Origin: Blastomyces gilchristii SLH14081 | Lineage: Eukaryota > Ascomycota > Eurotiomycetes > Onygenales > Ajellomycetaceae | Length of the DNA stretch: 64,000 nucleotides | NCBI RefSeq assembly: GCF_000003855.2 | Contig: NW_003101667.1 | Location: 345,012 to 409,011 of the forward strand | Direction: 5' to 3' | Part shown: piece by piece, positions 44,701 to 57,186 of the stretch | Position numbering within the stretch: position 1 is the first letter of the stretch | How the letters are laid out: the number at the start of each line of letters is the position of its first letter | Translations under genes and position numbers: made by a program | Notes under the pieces: generated by a model | Told to the model about the DNA's origin: nothing | Database searches by the model: none | Seen by the model: only the letters and a program-made list of their open reading frames with translations

Positions 44701-47700
44701 CTTTCTCAGCATTTTTCAAATGCTCAAGTGATTTTCACAAATTCTCTGACAATGAATAATCTTCTTATTTAATAAGGTATTGAAGCTTGTTATAATATAT
44801 TTACTTATTCAATATTTTCTTCACAAGATATTCAGTATTACTCTTAATCTTGATATCATTCAGCTGAGACAGCTTCATTCTGAGACATTGCTTATAGAGC
44901 TTTAAATAGAAAATGTGAAAAATAGAATGAATTGATTTCAATTCTGTGAGTAATTTTAACTCATATATCTGCTTATTCATCACTCTTGTTACTGAGAAAG
45001 AGTCTAGTCATCACTCACTGAGCTTCTTACACAGTCTCATTGTCTTGATATTCTTTGCTGAAAGTAGTACTTGATCCTCTATCAAGAACTTCATTGAAAG
45101 ATGTTTTCAATTATAGTATTTTATCTGTCACTTCTGAGCATGATGAATGCTTTTCATCACCTTCTCATGAATTTTATTCAAAAGTTTCAATCTCACTTTT
45201 ACTTCTGATACTGAGAGATACTCTGTTCTCTGTACCTGTTCAACATTCTGACTATCTATCTCTCTCTTTGAAATGTTGTCCACGACATCACTGAGTAACA
45301 AAGAATTATATTCATAATAAGCATAGAAAGAAGATATCTTTAAGATTGCATTCTTTGCATTGTTATATATGAATTCAGCAGTCAGAAGATGTTTGAGTCA
45401 ATCATTCTGATAATATGAATAGAACACTTGAAGATGCTGTTCTAGTGTCTGATTCTGATGTGCAGTCTGGTCATCTGTCTGCGGATGAAATGTGATACTG
45501 AGAAGATGTCTTATTATAAGATGATAATAAAAAGCCAATCAGTATTTGCTGATGAAGAGGAATTCTTAATCTGTTATCAATAATTTCAGAGCACTGTGAT
45601 CATGAATGATAATATCTAAAAACAGATCAGTCAATTCAGAGGCTTTAATCTTTTTATAAGTAGAGATATATTTGATCATCTTCATGAAACAGTCAATAAT
45701 GATCAAAATTGAGTCATATTCTTTAACTCTTGTCAACTTCAGCAGATCAACTATGAAATTCATCAATAGATTCTGTCATGAGCTCTTTGAAACAGGCAGT
45801 GATACTAACTCACTGTATTACTTATGCTGCAGAATCTTTATTCTTTGACAGATATTGTAAGTCTTAACATACTCTTTGACATCTGTTCAGAGCTTGTCTC
45901 AAATATATTTATATTTTAGAAGCTTCTCAGTCTTCTCTAACCTGAAGTGCTCTGTATGAAGATTATTATGATAAATTCTCAATAACTTCTGACACACTGC
46001 TCTGCTATAAGAGATGAAGACTGAATCATTCAGCAGTAGAAGTTCACATTCTTCTAGTTATCAGTAACTTGATTTCTTAGCAGTATCATCCTGCTCAGAG
46101 CCTGTCTCTTTCAAGTTCAAATCAAATTCTTTCTTCTTCAACTTCTGAATTCAAGCTGCAGTAGAGATGTCTTCCTTCTGTAACTTATTAATGAATTTTA
46201 AAAGTAGTCAGATTGAAAGATTGTAGACTGTTTCATTCTTTATCAATTCAATAATTGCAAGATATAATACAAGAAGCTCATGATCTTCAGTGTCAGTTCT
46301 CTGCAGAGATCTGGGTTTTCTTTCATCTTCTATACTGAGTTGTGCAGCTGTCTTACTGATGCTGTTTCTGAGCTTCAGAGAATCTCAACTCTCTGCAGCC
46401 AGCTTCTTCTGCAGTGATGACAGAGATTCTTTTATAGAATTCTTCTTCACATCAATGATATTATAATCAGGCTGTCTAGATAGTGTGTTAGTGAGATTAA
46501 GCTGATCTGAATAGTATCAGATATAGAAATCATACTCTGAAAGCAGCTCTATTCACCTGGCTTGATATTCTGTCAAGCTCTTTATTGTCAAGAAGTAATA
46601 CAGATTTGCATGATCAGTGAGAACTTACACTGAGTACTTACTACTCTGAAGATAATGTTGTCAGATCTTAAAGAATTTGATAATTACTAACATCTCTTGA
46701 TCATGAGTATCATATCTTCTCTGTATGAGTGATAACTTCTTAGAGAAGAAGATCACTGATCTTCATTTGTAACATCTTATAGACTCTGTGAAAAAGCCTT
46801 CTCTTACAGACATTTCATTGCCTGTATTCTCAGAGATGATTATTCTCTGATTCTTTCAACATTGAAAGGCCTCTGATGTCAACTGTGAAAAGATTCCACA
46901 GATCTCATTCTCAGATGCATCAGTCTCACACTGACTGAGTAAGTCAGAGTTAAAGTGATTCAGTATTGTGACATCTGTAAAAGCTTGTTTCAATTCTGTA
47001 AATATCTGCACAGTGTCTTGAGTGAGAATAAACAGTTCTATTTTTCTATCTTTCACACTTCTCTTTAACAGATCTGTAAGAGAAACAGTAATCTGTGAAT
47101 ATGCATAGATGAATCATCTGTAGAAATTTGCAAATTCTAGAAACACCTGCATCTCGCGGTACATCTGCAGCACTGGCCAGTTCTCAATGACAGAGACCCA
47201 GCTTCTGTTCATTGAAATACTGTTCATCTCAATAATATAATCTAAGAAATCAATCTCCTGCATGTAGAATGAGCATTTTTCAGTGTTTGCATAGAGTTGA
47301 TGCTGTCTCAAGTGACTCAACACTTCTCAAACATGAGTATCATGTTCTTTCTCTGTTTTTGAGAAGATTAGAATGTTGTCCAGGTATACTATGCAGAAGA
47401 TGTTGACAAGGCCTCACAGTGTCTTATTTATATAGGCTTGAAAGATGACTGAAGTATTACAAAGATCAAAAGATAAAACAAGATATTCAAAATTACTGTA
47501 CTTGATATGAAAAGCTGTTTTTCAAACATCATCTTTATTAACTCTGATTCTATGATAGATATTCTATATATCAATCTTTGTAAACATCTTTGCTTCAGAT
47601 AATCAATCAATCATCTCATCAATTAACAGTAATGAATAGTAATTCTTAATTATCACCTTATTGAGGCCTCTGTAGTCTACACATAGATGTAGCCTACTAT

Positions 47701-49560
47701 CTTTCTTAAGTACAAAGAGTATAGATGTCTCTGCTGAACTCTTTGATAAGTATATTCAGTTCTTTGATTGTGCTTCTTTAAGATATTTGTGCAGAACATT
47801 CAATTTCTTTACAGACAAGTTGTAAAGAGGCCTGTATAGCATTATTACATCATCTTCAAGATGAATCTTATATTACATCTTGATGTCAGAAAACTTCACT
47901 GCTTCTCTTTTCAAAAAGATATTCTTATAATCTGTAAAGAGATGTTATGTACATCTGTCTTCAATAACAGATACTGCTGCTAATCTTGCAGTGAGAGTGA
48001 TGACTTTTTCACCTGTCTTTAAGTCTCAGTCATCTGTTACACAGTATATCAACTCTATCTTTTTCTCAAGATTCTTCTGATGAAACTCTTCAGATTTCTC
48101 TATCACTGTCTCTTCATCAGTAAGATGATATCATCACATCTAAGTAACTCAGTCAATGAGAGAATTGTTTTCTCTCAATCACAGAAGACCTAGAATGATG
48201 TCCTTATATATAATATTGACTGTGTGAAGAAGCAGACTGCTCTTCTTGAAGATTTCTTCTGAGTCTGTGATCACACACTTCACTTGAATTATGTTAAAAT
48301 GATGACATTTCATTTCATCAGTAAATTTCATATAGTCTGACAGCTCTATCTTCTTTCAACTCTTCATCAAAGAAAAGAAATAGAATATGAAGTTAATATT
48401 CACTCTGAAGTTGAGTAGACATCTCACTAATACCTCCTCATTCAGAGTATGCATTGTGATCATAACATAAACTCAGAGATATAAGAATTGTCAATTCTTC
48501 ATTTCTTTCTCTTCTTTATCTTTCATGAATACATTTGTCAGAAGAGAAGTTGACTTTGAGAAGATATCTTCTCAGTTTCTTCCCTTCTTCAGCTTCTTGC
48601 AATCACTGATATAGTAATCACCAGCTCTGCAGTTAAAACAGAGATTCTTGTCAAATCTTTTTTAACATTTCTTTACAGTGAGTGAAGAATTAGAATACTT
48701 GAAATTCTTCTTTACTTTCTTCACACTGAAGCTGTCACAGCACTGTTTAGATTCTGTCATTGATTACTTAGAAGAGATCTTGTTAATCTTTTTTCTGAAG
48801 AATTAATTATTCAAATAGATTCAGAAAGCCAGATTGACAAGCTCAGTATAATTGATTAATGAACTCTGATACTATGATATCATTGTCTGTATCTTGTGAG
48901 TCAGCTTCATGAGATAAAGCTGTGTCTTTAATTAATTCAAATCAGCAGTCAATTCCTCTCAATATTCTTCAAATCTTACATTGAAATCAGAAGAATTCTC
49001 ATCATCTCATTGATATAATAAGTTGAACTACTGTATCACTGTGAAGCTGCAGTTGCAGTGATCTTTGATTTAATTCAGTAGAAAGTTCTTGAATTCTTCT
49101 CAAGTTATTACAGCATCAGTATGCTCAAGCTTTCTCTTCTTAATAGCTCAAGTAGTCACAGAGATGTCTTCAAGAAGGTTGACAGTGTATATTACTCATA
49201 TCTCATGAGTATTATACTGGCTCAGATTAAGATGAAATTTTCATTCAAGAATATGAGTAAAGCTGTGAAATTCAGACAATGTGTTTTTCTTATATCTCAG
49301 AGAATCTTCAATCTTAATCTCTCTATCTTCATAATAGACATAGGTGTGTAGAGGCTGTGACAGTGACAGAGCAGTTGAAGAACTCATGTCAAAGTATGCA
49401 GTGAGTTCAGAAATCTCAGATTTCTGCTGAGATAGAGATGTACACACTCTAGGAAATAATGTAGAGTTTCCTTCAGAGAGTGAGGTCAGATCAGTCCCAG
49501 CATGAGTGCATGAAGTCATATCAGTCTGTTAGAGCTTAACTGATTCAAACTTGTAATCAG
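44700..49560 (-). pseudogene. gypsy-C gag-pol (chromovirus), degenerate
   Basis: Minus strand, 5' to 3': gag (from about 49520), zinc knuckle near 48645-48603 (CFNCRAGDYYISDC, the His reading Tyr), protease region, RT (47900-47050, with YLDN at 47386-47375 and the open stretch 47323-47114 ending in FLEFANFYR), RNase H (47050-46500), integrase (46000-45250; MNFIVDLLKLTRVKEYDSIL near 45763, catalytic Asp reading Asn, and LITD near 45577) and the C-terminal end with FHIFYLKLYKQ near 44920 leading into a chromodomain remnant. Stops are mostly at Trp and Gln codons. Confidence 0.87.
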
Positions 49561-49576
49561 ATCAAGTGATTCAAAT

Positions 49577-50109
49577 TGTAACATGATAGAACTGAAGCAG
49601 TGACTAGTCAGCAGTATTATATAGAGATAGTTGTTTGAGAAGCTGTATAAGTGAGCTTGACTATCTTACTTGAATAGTGAGCTTGTAGACTACAGAGTTA
49701 TTGCAAGAATATCACAGATATGATACTTAGTATACTAAGAAGATTGTATAAGAAACACAGTAACTCTTATATATATTTTAGTAGAAGAAAAATGAATCAC
49801 TGACTTCTTTGATAAGGAGCCAGCAACTAGCTATTCTATATAGACAATGAGCAGATACTCTCCTCTCATTCTACAAGTGAGAATAGCTGAAGTGATATCT
49901 CAGCAGCGCCTCACTGTCAAAAAAGAGTAATCTGCTGACCTTGTATAGAAGTGAGGTTCTTATATTCATCAATCGGATCTTTCTATAATATATCTGAATG
50001 ATGTCATAGGGTGGTTGGAAACCGGTTCAGACAGGATGGAATCATCCGCATGAAAGCGATGGGCCGTGTGGAACCGCAGCGGGGCCTTGGCGCGGCCGGG
50101 GGTGTGACA
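49577..50109 (-). repeat. 5' LTR of gypsy-C
   Basis: 533-bp partner of 42277-42809. The outer ~110 bp (50000-50109) are GC-rich with many CpGs (GCGGGGCCTTGGCGCGGCCG), and the inner start is fully mutated (TGTAACATGATAG). The two LTRs differ almost only by transitions. Confidence 0.93.
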
Positions 50110-50114
50110 AGTTA

Positions 50115-51280
50115 TGTCTTTCCTTCTCTCTCTCAAACAAAATATGGCCCGTGAAAAGTGAGTATCACATCAGGCCATAATAATCAACACAGTCTCAGCA
50201 TGCAGAACTGCATACACACAGTGTATACTGAACTGAGAGACTGTATGAGTTGCAAATCAGCAGCAGCATCTCAGAGAGAGCTGTGCAGTGTGAAAAAGCT
50301 GCAATTCTCAGTCACATACACAGAGAGTGAATTATCACAGTAAGTATATATGCATTGTATGAAAGTAACACTTTTTGATAACACTCAGTCTCTGATATTA
50401 TGAAAATAGAGTCTCTCTATGAGATTCATTTTTATCAGAAGTCAGGAAATCTTATATTTTTCAAGATCATCTTCATATATCTTGTCTGTGAAATCAATGA
50501 GAAGAATCATTGATTTCAGTATTCTGTTCTTAATGTTATTCAAGTGATAGCAGAGTTCATTCTAATCATACTTTTTAAGTATATGTTTTCTAAATATTCA
50601 CATTTATACAGATTTATACTGATTATTTATTAAATAATATTAAGACAATAGCTTATCATAGTCATGTTACTCTTACTGTGAGAAATACACAGTTAGTAAT
50701 GAACATTGCAAAGACTCTGAGAAGTAAGTATTTTAAGAATACTGCAGTTCTGTGATCTTGATTTTTTTTATTTTTATTTTTTATTTTTTTCTTTTTCTTT
50801 TCTTTTTTTTTTTTTTTCTTTCTCTTTTTTTTTTTTTTTATTGTGATTTTTTCTTGTTTTTATTTTATTTTTTGTTTTTTGTTTTTTTTTTTGTATTTTA
50901 TATTTTTTCATAATTAAAATTATATGAATTATAATCTGTATTCAGAAAAGTAATGATATTTAGTAATACTTGCTATTGAATTTTTAACAAATGAGTACTA
51001 TGTTATGATATTATATAAGTGAGAAGTGATTTCATAGTCTTATTTAATGCTATTCTCAATAATGAGATCAGAATGAAAATGTGACTAAGAATTCAAACAT
51101 ATTCTTTATCTAGAATTAGATTTTTATTTGAAAAGTGAATCTGAGATCTTTAATATTTGAAATAATGTGATTTGAGATCAATGTAATGAACATAAATCAT
51201 GATCAGAAGTAATGCTTTTAGACAACATGACAACTGTAAAGTTTGATCCTGGTCTCAGACACGGTCACACGGTCAGTCTA
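50115..51280 (-). other. left terminal region of hAT#2
   Basis: Runs from the gypsy-C site to the terminal repeat. 50140-50260 matches 16460-16600 of hAT#1 (GGCCCGTGAAAAGTGAGTAT). It also holds the motif GTAACACTTTTTGATAACAC near 50366 and an extreme T-rich tract at about 50761-50905 on the plus strand. I see no gene here. Confidence 0.75.
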
Positions 51281-51288
51281 GATATCTA

Positions 51289-51411
51289 TACATGTATGAG
51301 GTGGAGCTTTGGGGCAGAAGAATAGGAACTCCGTGGGTTCTTCGGCCGAGAATCGGCGACCGAGAATCGGGGCTTTCAGCAGGAATCTATGGAGTGTAAT
51401 GGAATGATCTA
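51289..51411 (-). repeat. gypsy-A copy A3 5' LTR, middle part
   Basis: Continuation of the LTR between hAT#2 and the pogo element. It keeps an unusually GC- and CpG-rich state (CGGCCGAGAATCGGCGACCG), unlike the other A LTRs, where the same positions read as A or T. Confidence 0.85.
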
Positions 51412-53659
51412 ACGTAATCAACCCCCCAACGCCCGCGTACACCCAACGCCCGCTCAATCTTCATTTTTTCATTCATCTTCAAACACTCATAACATGCACC
51501 ATGAAGCAGTTATACAAGCAGCAATTGATGATTTGAACACACCTTTGATTTCTAATTACACTGAGACTGCTAAAAAATATGAAATCAGTCAATATACATT
51601 ATCACAGTGTTATAGAGGTGTTCAAACATCAAGAAAGAAAGCAAGCTCTACTCACTGTAAAAATCTCACAGATTCGCAAGAAGAACAGCATCTATTGAAA
51701 TCAACTGAGTGTCACAATTCTGTCAGTGCTATAAGAATGTAATCAAGTCACTCTATCTTTGAAATATTGATCAAAAATGCAAGATTGCAGACAATTTAAC
51801 ATATTTCAAGCATTATTTTAATCTTATAATAGATTTCTTTCTTCTACTGATTTTTTCCTTCTACTGATTTCTTTCTTCTACTGATTTTTTACTTCTTGCT
51901 AATTAATTTATAGCTACAGGCAAAAATCACTCAATACATCATTGAATCTATGAATATTTATAACTTTGATGAGAAAGAATTTCTATTAGAACTCATTCAC
52001 ACTCTCAAACATATTATATTAATTACTTCACTCAAATCAGGTCATACAATAGATGTCAGTCAGAATAACAGTTGAGAATTCATAATACTACTTATCTCAA
52101 TTTATACAGATGAAACTTCACTCTCATCTACTCTTATATATCAAGAAGAATTAAGGAATATACAAGATACTTGACTGAAGAATTTTAATAGTGAAAAGAA
52201 TCAGATCTACTTTACTACTTCAGAAAATGAATAAAGTAATGATGAATATGAATTAATATAATTAAAGAAGATCTTTGAACCTCTTATAAAAAAGAAAGCA
52301 GAGTATGAATATAGACTTCTTATATTAGATAGTCACTTCTCTCATATTAATATAGCATTCATTAATTACATAGATTGTTATCAGATTCTACTTACTGTCT
52401 TTTCTTCTCATTCTATACATTAATTACAGTCACTAGATATTGAAATATTTAAATCATTGAGTAAATCATACTTCAATCAACTGAATGAACAGATGAGAAC
52501 TGAAATGAGGTTTATACACACTACAAAGAGGTTCTTTTTGACAGCTATTTAATGCTGTATAAAAGAAGATAGTTACATCTTCAAATATTATATCTACATT
52601 CACTACTACTGGTCTACATTCATTCAATTCAGAATAAGTTCTTAAAAAGCTTGCAATACAGCCTTGCACTTCTTCAGATACACAATATTAATCAAGAATC
52701 TCTACTTCTATTATTGATATTCAGAAATTGATGAAGCAAGTCAAGCAGTAGCAGTATTAAATATCTAGTAATCTCAATCAGATGATTCATGCAGAGAAAA
52801 ATCTTACTCTTGATAAAGAGGTTCTTCTAATAGAGAACAGGCAGCTACAGCAAGCTCTTAATCAAGAGAGAAGACATCACAAGTATGACAGAGTAATGAG
52901 ATTACTAGATTCTTCAAATTCATCATTAATACAGTTCTTTTCACCAGCAAAGATACAGATTATATACAAGAAAATGACAACTTCTGAAGCTGTTAAAAAG
53001 AATGAGCAGGCTTATAAGAAGAATGTCAAGTTATAACATACTATTCTTAAGAAACAGAAGAAGACAGATATTATAAAGAAGAGAATGAAGCAGAAGACAG
53101 CTCATCAGAAAGCAAAGCAGTAAAAAGATATGAATAAGACTGTAAGAGCTGCTCAACAGCAGATTGAAAAGAAGCTTAGAGATGTAAGAAAGGCTCAAGA
53201 GTAAAAAGAGAAGAAAGAACAAGCTGCTGTACAGCAGTAATCACAGTTGAATAAGAAAAAGATTGAAGTGTTCAAAAATCATCTTTCTAATCAGAAAAGT
53301 AGACTCTCAACTTCACAAAGAGTGACTAAATTATGTTTTCAGAGCCCTGTCAGAGTGCTTATAAATTCACTGCTGAAGAAATCTGATAATATTACAATCT
53401 TTACTAATTTAATAACTGCTTACTCACTGAATCTGTCTTCATTCAAGATTTCACATTTCAGATGAGTTATTAAGTCTAATAAATATCTACAGAATTAGCT
53501 GTATATTTTTATGTGTAATTTTCTATATATATTTTCATTATATAATATATCACCTTAAAATTTAATTGCATTGTTAAGATATTGTTGAAAATATTTCATC
53601 ATTGTGATGGCGAAATGGCGGGCGTTGAGTGTAAGCGGGCGTTGAGTGATTGATTACGT
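51412..53659 (+). mobile_element. Fot1/pogo-type DNA transposon
   Basis: 2,248 bp with TA duplications at 51410-51411 and 53660-53661. Terminal inverted repeats of about 45 bp start ACGTAATCAA and each contain CAACGCCCGC twice. The unoccupied site is visible in the A3 3' LTR near 32330-32335 (AATCTACTAATC). The terminal repeats keep their CpGs and the interior is AT-rich and mutated. It carries a broken transposase gene on the plus strand. Confidence 0.93.
51494..53468 (+). pseudogene. Fot1/pogo transposase, degenerate
   Basis: Starts at ATG 51494 with a helix-turn-helix of the psq/CENP-B type (AAIDDLNTPLISNYTETAKK, then YTLSQCYRGVQTSRKK). A DDE-superfamily core follows: near 52313-52345 LLILDSHFSHINIAFINY, then SHSIHQ/SLDIEIF near 52411-52450, matching the conserved DGH...LQPLD blocks. 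The C-terminus has a coiled coil (52782-52960, LTLDKEVLLIENRQLQQAL), FFSPAKIQ near 52930, and a Lys/Gln-rich helix to about 53240. N- and C-terminal parts are in different frames, so an indel or intron separates them. Between 51836 and 51900 a 17-18 bp unit (TTCTACTGATTTTTT) is repeated about five times. Confidence 0.87.
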
Positions 53660-53661
53660 TA

Positions 53662-53684
53662 CCAATCGGGCGTAGCCCGCTACA
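53662..53684 (-). repeat. gypsy-A copy A3 5' LTR, outer tip
   Basis: CCAATCGGGCGTAGCCCGC then TACA, the reverse complement of the LTR start. Matches CTAATCAGATGTAGCCTGC then TACA at 32337-32359 with transitions only. Confidence 0.85.
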
Positions 53685-53715
53685 ATACTGATCTATTCAG
53701 CATAGGCCCCTTACA
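53685..53715 (+). repeat. 31-bp remnant of a plus-strand gypsy-A LTR end
   Basis: ATACTGATCTATTCAGCATA and onward to CCCCTTACA matches the last 31 bp of 25810-26120. It is best explained as the outer end of the A2 3' LTR, displaced by the A3 insertion; ATAC occurs at both A3 borders, as expected for a short target duplication. Confidence 0.75.
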
Positions 53716-55136
53716 GATTCAGCTGTAAAAATAAGTTCAGAATTAAGCAGATCTATTTAAAAAACAGTATTCTAGTCTTTCATAAAGAGAAAGATAAAAT
53801 AATGTTATTTAAATAAGTGAAATAAAAGCTGGCAGAAATAAAAGAAGAGTATACATTATTCAAGATTTGAAATAAAACTCAAGTGAAAATCTTGTTCAAT
53901 AAAATGTAAAAAGAAAATATTCTCATCTATAATTCAGCTGAAACTAGAACATAATTATTTCAAATCTTATATACAAAGATTGAATCATAGATTTGATTCA
54001 ACAGAATGCTTATTCTGTAATTCAAATGAAGATTCTAAGCATATTGTAATACATTATATATTATACAATAGTCTCAGAGCCAGATTGAAAGAGAAGTATA
54101 ATTTAAATTAATTAAATATGAGATTCTTATTCTCAACTGAGACAGGAATTAAATACTTAATAGCCTTTCTATCAGAAACTGAAGCAGTTATAAGAAAATG
54201 ACTACATTCAGAAATATCTCAATATGAAGAGATGAAAATTAATTAAATATAGTCTGTTATAGACTGATCACTGAGACTATGAATTTCACATTTAATCTCA
54301 TTTAATCTGATCTCATACATTTCTTGGCGTGAATTCTGCTGCAACTAATTATCAAAAAAACATGCAAAGTGACTATTTATCAGATCTCAAAATGAAACCA
54401 TGACTTAGAAAAAATAAAAAAGTAATCTCATTTGATTTCATTTAGTCTCATTCTTGTCATAAAGTTACTATTTTTAGACATTTTAAGGTTTTTTTTAGAC
54501 TATTTTTAATTTTTTAAAAAGTAATGCTTTTTGATAGCACTTAAATAAGATTTAAAGTTATTTAAAGCAATAAAAATAATTTAAATTGAGAAGTGAAAAT
54601 CATAGTCTCATTTGAAAAATGTGATAAGAGTAGACAGTAAGTCTCACTGAGACAGTATGAGACTACTATCTAATCTTAAAACTGTGTAATAAGATCAATC
54701 AAATTAATAAGGAGATTATCAAATATTCTGATTCTGATCTCAGATATGATTACATGATCAGTCTAGTCTGTTAAAACAGCTATACACTATCTTTGAAAAT
54801 TTTATTTTGTTATAGTCTCTCTTTACTTTTTCTTTTCTATTCTTTTCTATCTACTTATTTAATGTGTCTATCTTTAAGACTTTGTTGTCTTTTCTTTTAT
54901 CATGTTATTTCTTAATGATTTCAAAGTATTAGAAGATGTTAAAATACTGTAATTTATAACTGATTTTTATATTCTGAGCTGGAATTTTCTGATTTTACAT
55001 ATCTGAAATTGACAAATGTATAATAGTTAACTTTGTAGATATTAGAAAAACTCTGAGAACTAAAAGTTTTCAGGTAGATGTCATAGTCTCTGACTACATA
55101 TATCTATAATGAAAGAATAATAATAATAATAATAAT
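53716..55136 (+). mobile_element. LINE 3' fragment (L3), with MITE2 inserted
   Basis: Plus-strand homologue of L1 from about 13515 to its tail. It contains the end of the RNase H domain, the C-terminal finger (CNSNEDSKHIV near 54016-54050, with the first Cys of the L1 motif at 54010), the ORF2 end, 3' UTR and (AAT)n tail at about 55117-55136. It starts directly after the gypsy-A LTR, so the missing 5' part was probably separated by the gypsy-A insertions. Many stops. Confidence 0.85.
54260..54765 (-). mobile_element. 506-bp non-autonomous hAT element (MITE2)
   Basis: Reverse-orientation copy of MITE1 with the same length. Ends TAGACTGATC and GATCAGTCTA, with an exact 8-bp duplication GTCTGTTA at 54252-54259 and 54766-54773. 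The unoccupied site is in L1 near 14048-14055. It is far more mutated than MITE1 and has lost nearly all CpGs except at GGCGTG near 54324. Confidence 0.93.
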
Positions 55137-55772
55137 ATCTAAAGTATCTCAATGAAGTGCTTATAACTCTGACAGAGTATAAGCTCAATATTAAATCAAT
55201 CAAGTGTGTGTTTGAAATGAAAGAGTTGAAGTTTGTAGAATATGTAGTAAGTGATGACTGTATATATCTCATCTTAGAGAAGCTGAATGTCATAGCAAAT
55301 TAACTGCAGCTGAGAAATATATATTGTGTATACCAGTTTCTTGAGTTAATCTTATACTACTGCAAATTCATCAAAGATTTTGCATGAATAGTTGTATCAC
55401 TATTAGATCTCTTAAGAGAAATGAATGCAAATCTATGAAAGAAGAAGTTTCATTCAATAATCTGAAATGCAGCGTGTGAAGAGACCTTTCTCATACTGAG
55501 AAAGCATATGATAATATTCTCAGTGCTTATTCAATCAGATCATGATAAATATTTCCATATTGAGATAAATGCATCTGAATGAGCTATTAAATGCACTCTT
55601 CTGCAGATGAGTAAGAATGACAAGCTGCACTTAGTGATGTATAATGAAAGAAAACTATTAAGCACTGAGCTTAATTACTCAGTGTATAAAAAGAAATTAC
55701 TGATAATTAAGCATGTGCTGATGCTGTGAAAGAGATATATTAACAACAGATATATAATAACAGGGATTATGA
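55137..55772 (+). pseudogene. gypsy-D pol fragment: RT thumb and RNase H
   Basis: Plus-strand translation gives CVFEMKELKFVEYVVSDDCI (about 55206-55265), matching the RT C-terminal region of Ty3/gypsy pol, then a connection domain (FLELILYYCKFIKDFA), then an RNase H-like core (HIEINASE near 55556, ERKLLSTELNYSVYKKKLLI near 55645). It ends at the L4/L5 insertion and resumes at 63063. It is not close to gypsy-A, B or C in sequence, so it is a fourth family. Confidence 0.78.
55759..55772. repeat. target-site duplication of the L4/L5 insertion (left copy)
   Basis: AACAGGGATTATGA matches AACAGTGATTATGA at 63063-63076 (13 of 14). The pair flanks both LINE copies together. Confidence 0.85.
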
Positions 55773-56802
55773 TTATTATTATTATTCTTCAATTATAGAT
55801 GTATGCAGTCAGAGACTATGACATCTACCTGAGAATCTTTAGATCTCAGGGTTTTTCCTATATCTATAGAGTCAACTATTATACATTTATCAATTTCAGA
55901 TATGCAAAATCAGAAAATTCCAGCTCAGAATATAAAAACTGTTTACAAATTGCAGTATTTCAACACCTTCTGATACTTTGAAACCATTTGAAAATATCAT
56001 GACAAAGGAAAAGAGAACATAGTCTTAAAGATAGACACATTAAATAGGCAGATAGAAAAGAACAGAAAGAAACAAGTACAGTAAAGAGAGACTATAACAA
56101 AATAAAATTATTAAAAGATAGTGTATAGCTGTTTTAACAGACTATATCTAATCAATTTCTGTCTCTTCATATTCAGATACTTCTGAATTCAGCCATTTTC
56201 TTGTAGCTGCTTGAGTTTCTGATAGAAAGTCTATTAAGTATTTAATTCCTGTCTCAGTTGAGAATAAGAACCTCATATTTAATTGATTTAAATCATACTT
56301 CTTCTTTAATCTGACTCTGAGACTATTGTATAATGCACAATGCATTACAATATGCTCAGAATTTTCATTTGCATTGCAGAATGAGCACTCTGTTGAATCA
56401 AATCTGTCATCAAATCTTTGTATATAGGATTTGAAATAACCATGTTCTAGTTTCAGCTGAATTATAGATGAGAATATTTTCTTTTTACATTTAATTGAAC
56501 AAGATTTCCACTTTGGTTTTGTCTCAAATCTTGAATAATGTATGCTCTTCTTTTGTTTCTGCCAGCTTTCATTTCACTTATTTAAACAAGATTCTTTTAT
56601 CTTTCTCTTTATGAAAGACCAGGACACTGTTTTTTGAATAGATCTGCTTAATTCTGAACCCTTTTTTGCAGCTGAATCAGCCAATTCATTGTCATGAATA
56701 TTCATATGAGCAGGAACTCAATGCAGATGAATTATCAGTTTTGATGTTCTTCTCTTTTGAATTTTCAAAACAGAGTTTAAAATCAGTTCAAGATTCATTT
56801 GA
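55773..56802 (-). mobile_element. 5'-truncated LINE copy (L4)
   Basis: Minus strand, about 1,030 bp, tail on the left ((ATT)n at about 55773-55788). It covers the 3' UTR, the C-terminal finger region (open part 56148-56345, MHCALYNSLRVRLK) and part of RNase H. Its 5' end (near L1 position 13387) is joined directly to the tail of L5. It is very similar to the same part of L5. Confidence 0.88.
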
Positions 56803-57186
56803 CTATTATTATTATTATTATTATTGTTCAATTATAGATGTATGCAGTCAGAGACTATGACATCTACCTGAGAACCTTTAGTTCTCAGGGTTTTTCCTAT
56901 ATCTATAGAGTCAACTATTATACATTTATCAATTTCAGATATGCAAAATCAGAAAATTCCAGCCCAGAATACAAAAACTGTTTACAAATTGCAGTATTTC
57001 AACACCTTCTGATACTTTGAAACCATTTGAAAATATCATGACAAAGGAAAAGAGAACATAGTCTTAAAGATAGACACATTAAATAGATAGATAGAAAAGA
57101 ACAGAAGGAAATAAGTACAGTAAAGAGAGAGTATAACAAAATAAAATTATTAAAAGATAGTGTATAGCTGTTTTAACAGACTATAT

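Larger units (their letters stand above)
37643..51280 (-). mobile_element. complete hAT transposon #2 (13.6 kb including gypsy-C)
   Basis: Ends are TAGACTGGCC at 37643 and GGTCAGTCTA at 51280, imperfect terminal inverted repeats with an exact 8-bp duplication outside. Without gypsy-C (42277-50109) and its 5-bp duplication it is about 5.8 kb. It is inserted in an LTR of gypsy-A copy A3, and the LTR reads through on both sides. On the minus strand it carries a left terminal region (51280-50115), the accessory frame (about 41660-40900) and the transposase (about 40400-37900). It is homologous to hAT#1 over its whole shared length. Confidence 0.9.

Noticed and set aside
54780..55136. Independent repeat after MITE2
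   Set aside because: It is the LINE L3 3' UTR and tail, continuous with the part before the MITE.
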